A stretch of 64,000 nt of DNA from Rhodococcus sp. 1163 (GTDB lineage Bacteria; Actinomycetota; Actinomycetes; Mycobacteriales; Mycobacteriaceae), in contig NZ_MKKX01000020.1 in assembly GCF_002091985.1 (NCBI RefSeq), forward strand, positions 248,001 through 312,000, in the 5' to 3' direction. The notes under the pieces were generated by a model, which did no database searches, had not been told where the DNA came from, and worked only from the letters and a program-made list of their open reading frames with translations. Positions 62,430-64,000 of this stretch are shown here, piece after piece (within the stretch, counting starts at the first letter, position 1; each line of letters begins with the position of its first letter). The translations under genes were made by a program, and so were the position numbers.

Positions 62430-63821
62430 CTAACACTCCCTTAGGAAAGTGAGCTCAATTTTCAAACCCGAGGGTCGACGCGCACTCACTTCGATAGTTC
62501 CGCCGGCCCGCTCGGTCAGCGCGTGGACGATCGACAAGCCGAGACCGGTGCCTTCACCGTGGGCGCTCGATGCCCGATAGAACCGATCGACGATTTTCGG
62601 GAGTTCGTCGGCGGGCACACCCGGCCCGCTGTCGGACACCCATACGGTGACGTGGCCTTCGCTTGTTCGGTGGCCGATTTCGACGTCTGCACCGGCGTCT
62701 GCATATTTCGTCGCGTTGCTGAGTAAGGCGTCGAGAATTCGAATCAGGTCGTCCTCCGATATCGCGGCAAGGGTGTTCTCCTCGGGGCTTTCTACGTGCA
62801 CACCGATCCCCGCCATTGTCATTGTGCTCGACCAGAATTCGACACGAGCGGCGATCGCCGCTCCTACGTCGCACCCGGTTGTCTGCTTCGTGAAAGGCGT
62901 CTCGGCGGCGGCGAGAACGAGTAGATCTTCGACGACGGTAGTCAGACGGTCGACTTCGAGTGTGGTCTTGAGATGTGCGTCGGCTGCCGAATCGGGCACC
63001 TTCATGCCCAGCACATCCATGCGGATTCTCAGTGCCGCCAAAGGGTTACGAAGGGCGTGGGCGGTGTCCGCCACCAGTCGGCGCTGCGCAGCCGTCGCTG
63101 CTTCGACGTCGTCGGCCATGGCGTCGAACGCACTGGACAGTTCTCGAACTTCCGGCGGCCCCACGTACTCCGCGGGCTTCGACATGTGGGAACCAGCACT
63201 CGGCAGCTGATCGTGGAACTTGTCGCCGAACGAACGGACACGCGAGGACAGTGCGGTCAGTGGACGAACGACCCAGCGCGACAGGGCAGCAGCGATCACC
63301 GCGACGGTAGCAAGAATCAGCAGGGCCCCAACAGCGATGACCAGCCATACCACCGCGACGTCCCTGCGGACGGCATCAGTGGACGCAGCGATCACCACGG
63401 CGCCGTCGACCTGCGTGCCCCCGCCGACCGGGGCCGCGATCAACACCGAGGACTGCGACCATGGCGTCACACTCGACGGGAGGTGCCCACGTTGGTTCCG
63501 CAGCGCTCCTGCTATCGCCTGCTGCACGTCGGCTCGCTCGATGTCCAGCCCTGCCAGCGCACGCGGCGATCCGGTCCGATCGACGATGACGATCCCCTCG
63601 TCGTACAGACTGTTGTATCGCTGCACGGACTCTCGGAGTCGAGGTACACCGGATTCGCCTTCTCGTGAACTGAGTTCGGCGAAAAAGGTTGCTGCAGCGG
63701 CCCGGTTCTCGCCGAATCGTTGGGCGCGTTCGCGGCCGACCAGCAACCCAAGGGGCACCGATAGTGCGAGGACGACGACGGTGGAGTAGATCATCAGCAC
63801 CACCAGGACACGGCGCCGCAT
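62430..63821 (-). CDS. Sensor histidine kinase
   Basis: 463 residues. An N-terminal helix (about 5-28), an extracytoplasmic sensor (about 30-155), a second helix (157-181) and a HAMP domain lead to HisKA (phosphorylated His255 in VADTAHALRNPLAALRI) and the ATPase domain (N box DALLSNATKYAD, G1 DSGPGVP, G2 GEGTGLGLSIV). It starts two bases after the preceding response-regulator stop, so both form one two-component operon with the downstream transporter and lipoprotein, likely induced by the transported compound. Confidence 0.93.
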   Translation of the reverse strand: MRRRVLVVLMIYSTVVVLALSVPLGLLVGRERAQRFGENRAAAATFFAELSSREGESGVPRLRESVQRYNSLYDEGIVIVDRTGSPRALAGLDIERADVQQAIAGALRNQRGHLPSSVTPWSQSSVLIAAPVGGGTQVDGAVVIAASTDAVRRDVAVVWLVIAVGALLILATVAVIAAALSRWVVRPLTALSSRVRSFGDKFHDQLPSAGSHMSKPAEYVGPPEVRELSSAFDAMADDVEAATAAQRRLVADTAHALRNPLAALRIRMDVLGMKVPDSAADAHLKTTLEVDRLTTVVEDLLVLAAAETPFTKQTTGCDVGAAIAARVEFWSSTMTMAGIGVHVESPEENTLAAISEDDLIRILDALLSNATKYADAGADVEIGHRTSEGHVTVWVSDSGPGVPADELPKIVDRFYRASSAHGEGTGLGLSIVHALTERAGGTIEVSARRPSGLKIELTFLREC

Positions 63822-63822
63822 C

Positions 63823-64000
63823 TCACGTGTCCCAGCGGTAGCCGAAGCCGCGGATGGTGACGATGGTGCCGGGTCGCGCGAGCTTGGAACGCAACGCCGT
63901 CATGTGCACGTCGAGTGTCCGTGAGATCGCGACGTAGGCGTCACCCCAGATGGCGTCCATCAGCTGTTCCCGGCTGACCGCTTCACCGCGTCGCGTCACG
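63823..64000 (-). CDS. OmpR-family response regulator, C-terminal part (cut by window edge)
   Basis: The last 58 codons are visible on the minus strand. They form the winged-helix end of an OmpR-type DNA-binding domain (VSREQLMDAIWGDAYVAISRTLDVHMTALRSKLA and IVTIRGFGYRW). The receiver domain is outside. The stop lies one base before the kinase start. Confidence 0.92.
   Translation of the reverse strand, partial: VTRRGEAVSREQLMDAIWGDAYVAISRTLDVHMTALRSKLARPGTIVTIRGFGYRWDT

Overview
The window looks like a chromosomal segment of a mycolic-acid actinomycete, most likely Rhodococcus or a close relative in the Nocardiaceae. Base composition is GC-rich, GTG and TTG starts are frequent, and genes often abut or overlap by 4 bases. 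The backbone follows, from memory, the Mycobacterium tuberculosis order Rv2221c-Rv2247: glnE, glnA2, a CaeA-like lipoprotein, panB, RNase H/phosphatase, zinc-ribbon protein, NIF3, CobC-like aminotransferase, HAD protein, ptpA, SURF1, cobD, ahpE, DUF3052, aceE, a FasR-like regulator, fabD, acpM, kasA and accD6. This assignment rests on recognising the proteins, not on a database search.

Layout. 1-18,400: nitrogen assimilation (glnE, glnA2), pantothenate synthesis (panB), a proline iminopeptidase, an RNB nuclease, the RNase P RNA gene rnpB, an ArsB/NhaD-type permease, the RNase H-to-ptpA block, SURF1 and cobD. 18,350-23,650: a block not expected in mycobacteria at this point, with an iron alcohol dehydrogenase, a FAD oxidoreductase, an OhrR-like MarR regulator, a DUF5313 protein and two divergent TetR regulators. 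23,689-31,613: a 7.9-kb integrated element in the 3' part of a tRNA-Val gene. 31,640-41,700: ahpE, DUF3052, aceE and the FAS-II/malonyl-CoA locus (regulator, fabD, acpM, kasA, accD6). 41,680-50,500: cold-shock protein, DUF3145, serine hydrolase, NDMA-type alcohol dehydrogenase with a KstR-like box, hemophore-like protein, a molybdopterin oxidoreductase, a CAU-anticodon tRNA, a universal stress protein, a cupin and a GAF-ANTAR protein. 50,590-64,000: PadR-controlled efflux pump, a single-chain nitrate reductase-flavoprotein fusion, an isochorismatase-family hydrolase, an enterobacterial-type DapA, a methyltransferase, and an apparent operon of response regulator, histidine kinase, MHS transporter and TAXI-type binding lipoprotein.

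The most interesting object is the 7.9-kb element. It has 46-bp direct repeats (attL/attR), a tyrosine integrase, an excisionase-like DNA-binding protein, a RepA-type hexameric-helicase ATPase, an iteron-like cluster of ten CTGACC/GGTCAG hexamers, and a downstream cassette of small overlapping genes. One cassette gene resembles P27-family phage terminase small subunits. Both ends carry arrays of an 11-bp repeat that look like integrase arm-type sites. No conjugation ATPase, relaxase, capsid, portal or large terminase gene is seen. That set fits a minimal phage-inducible satellite better than a conjugative element. The packaging role is inference.

Other points of note: a 29-codon Arg-rich leader ORF coupled to aceE; a strong terminator immediately before the FasR-like start; a PrxQ-like C-x4-C motif in AhpE; only one ketoacyl synthase between acpM and accD6; and several convergent gene pairs whose 3' ends overlap by 12 to 60 bases.
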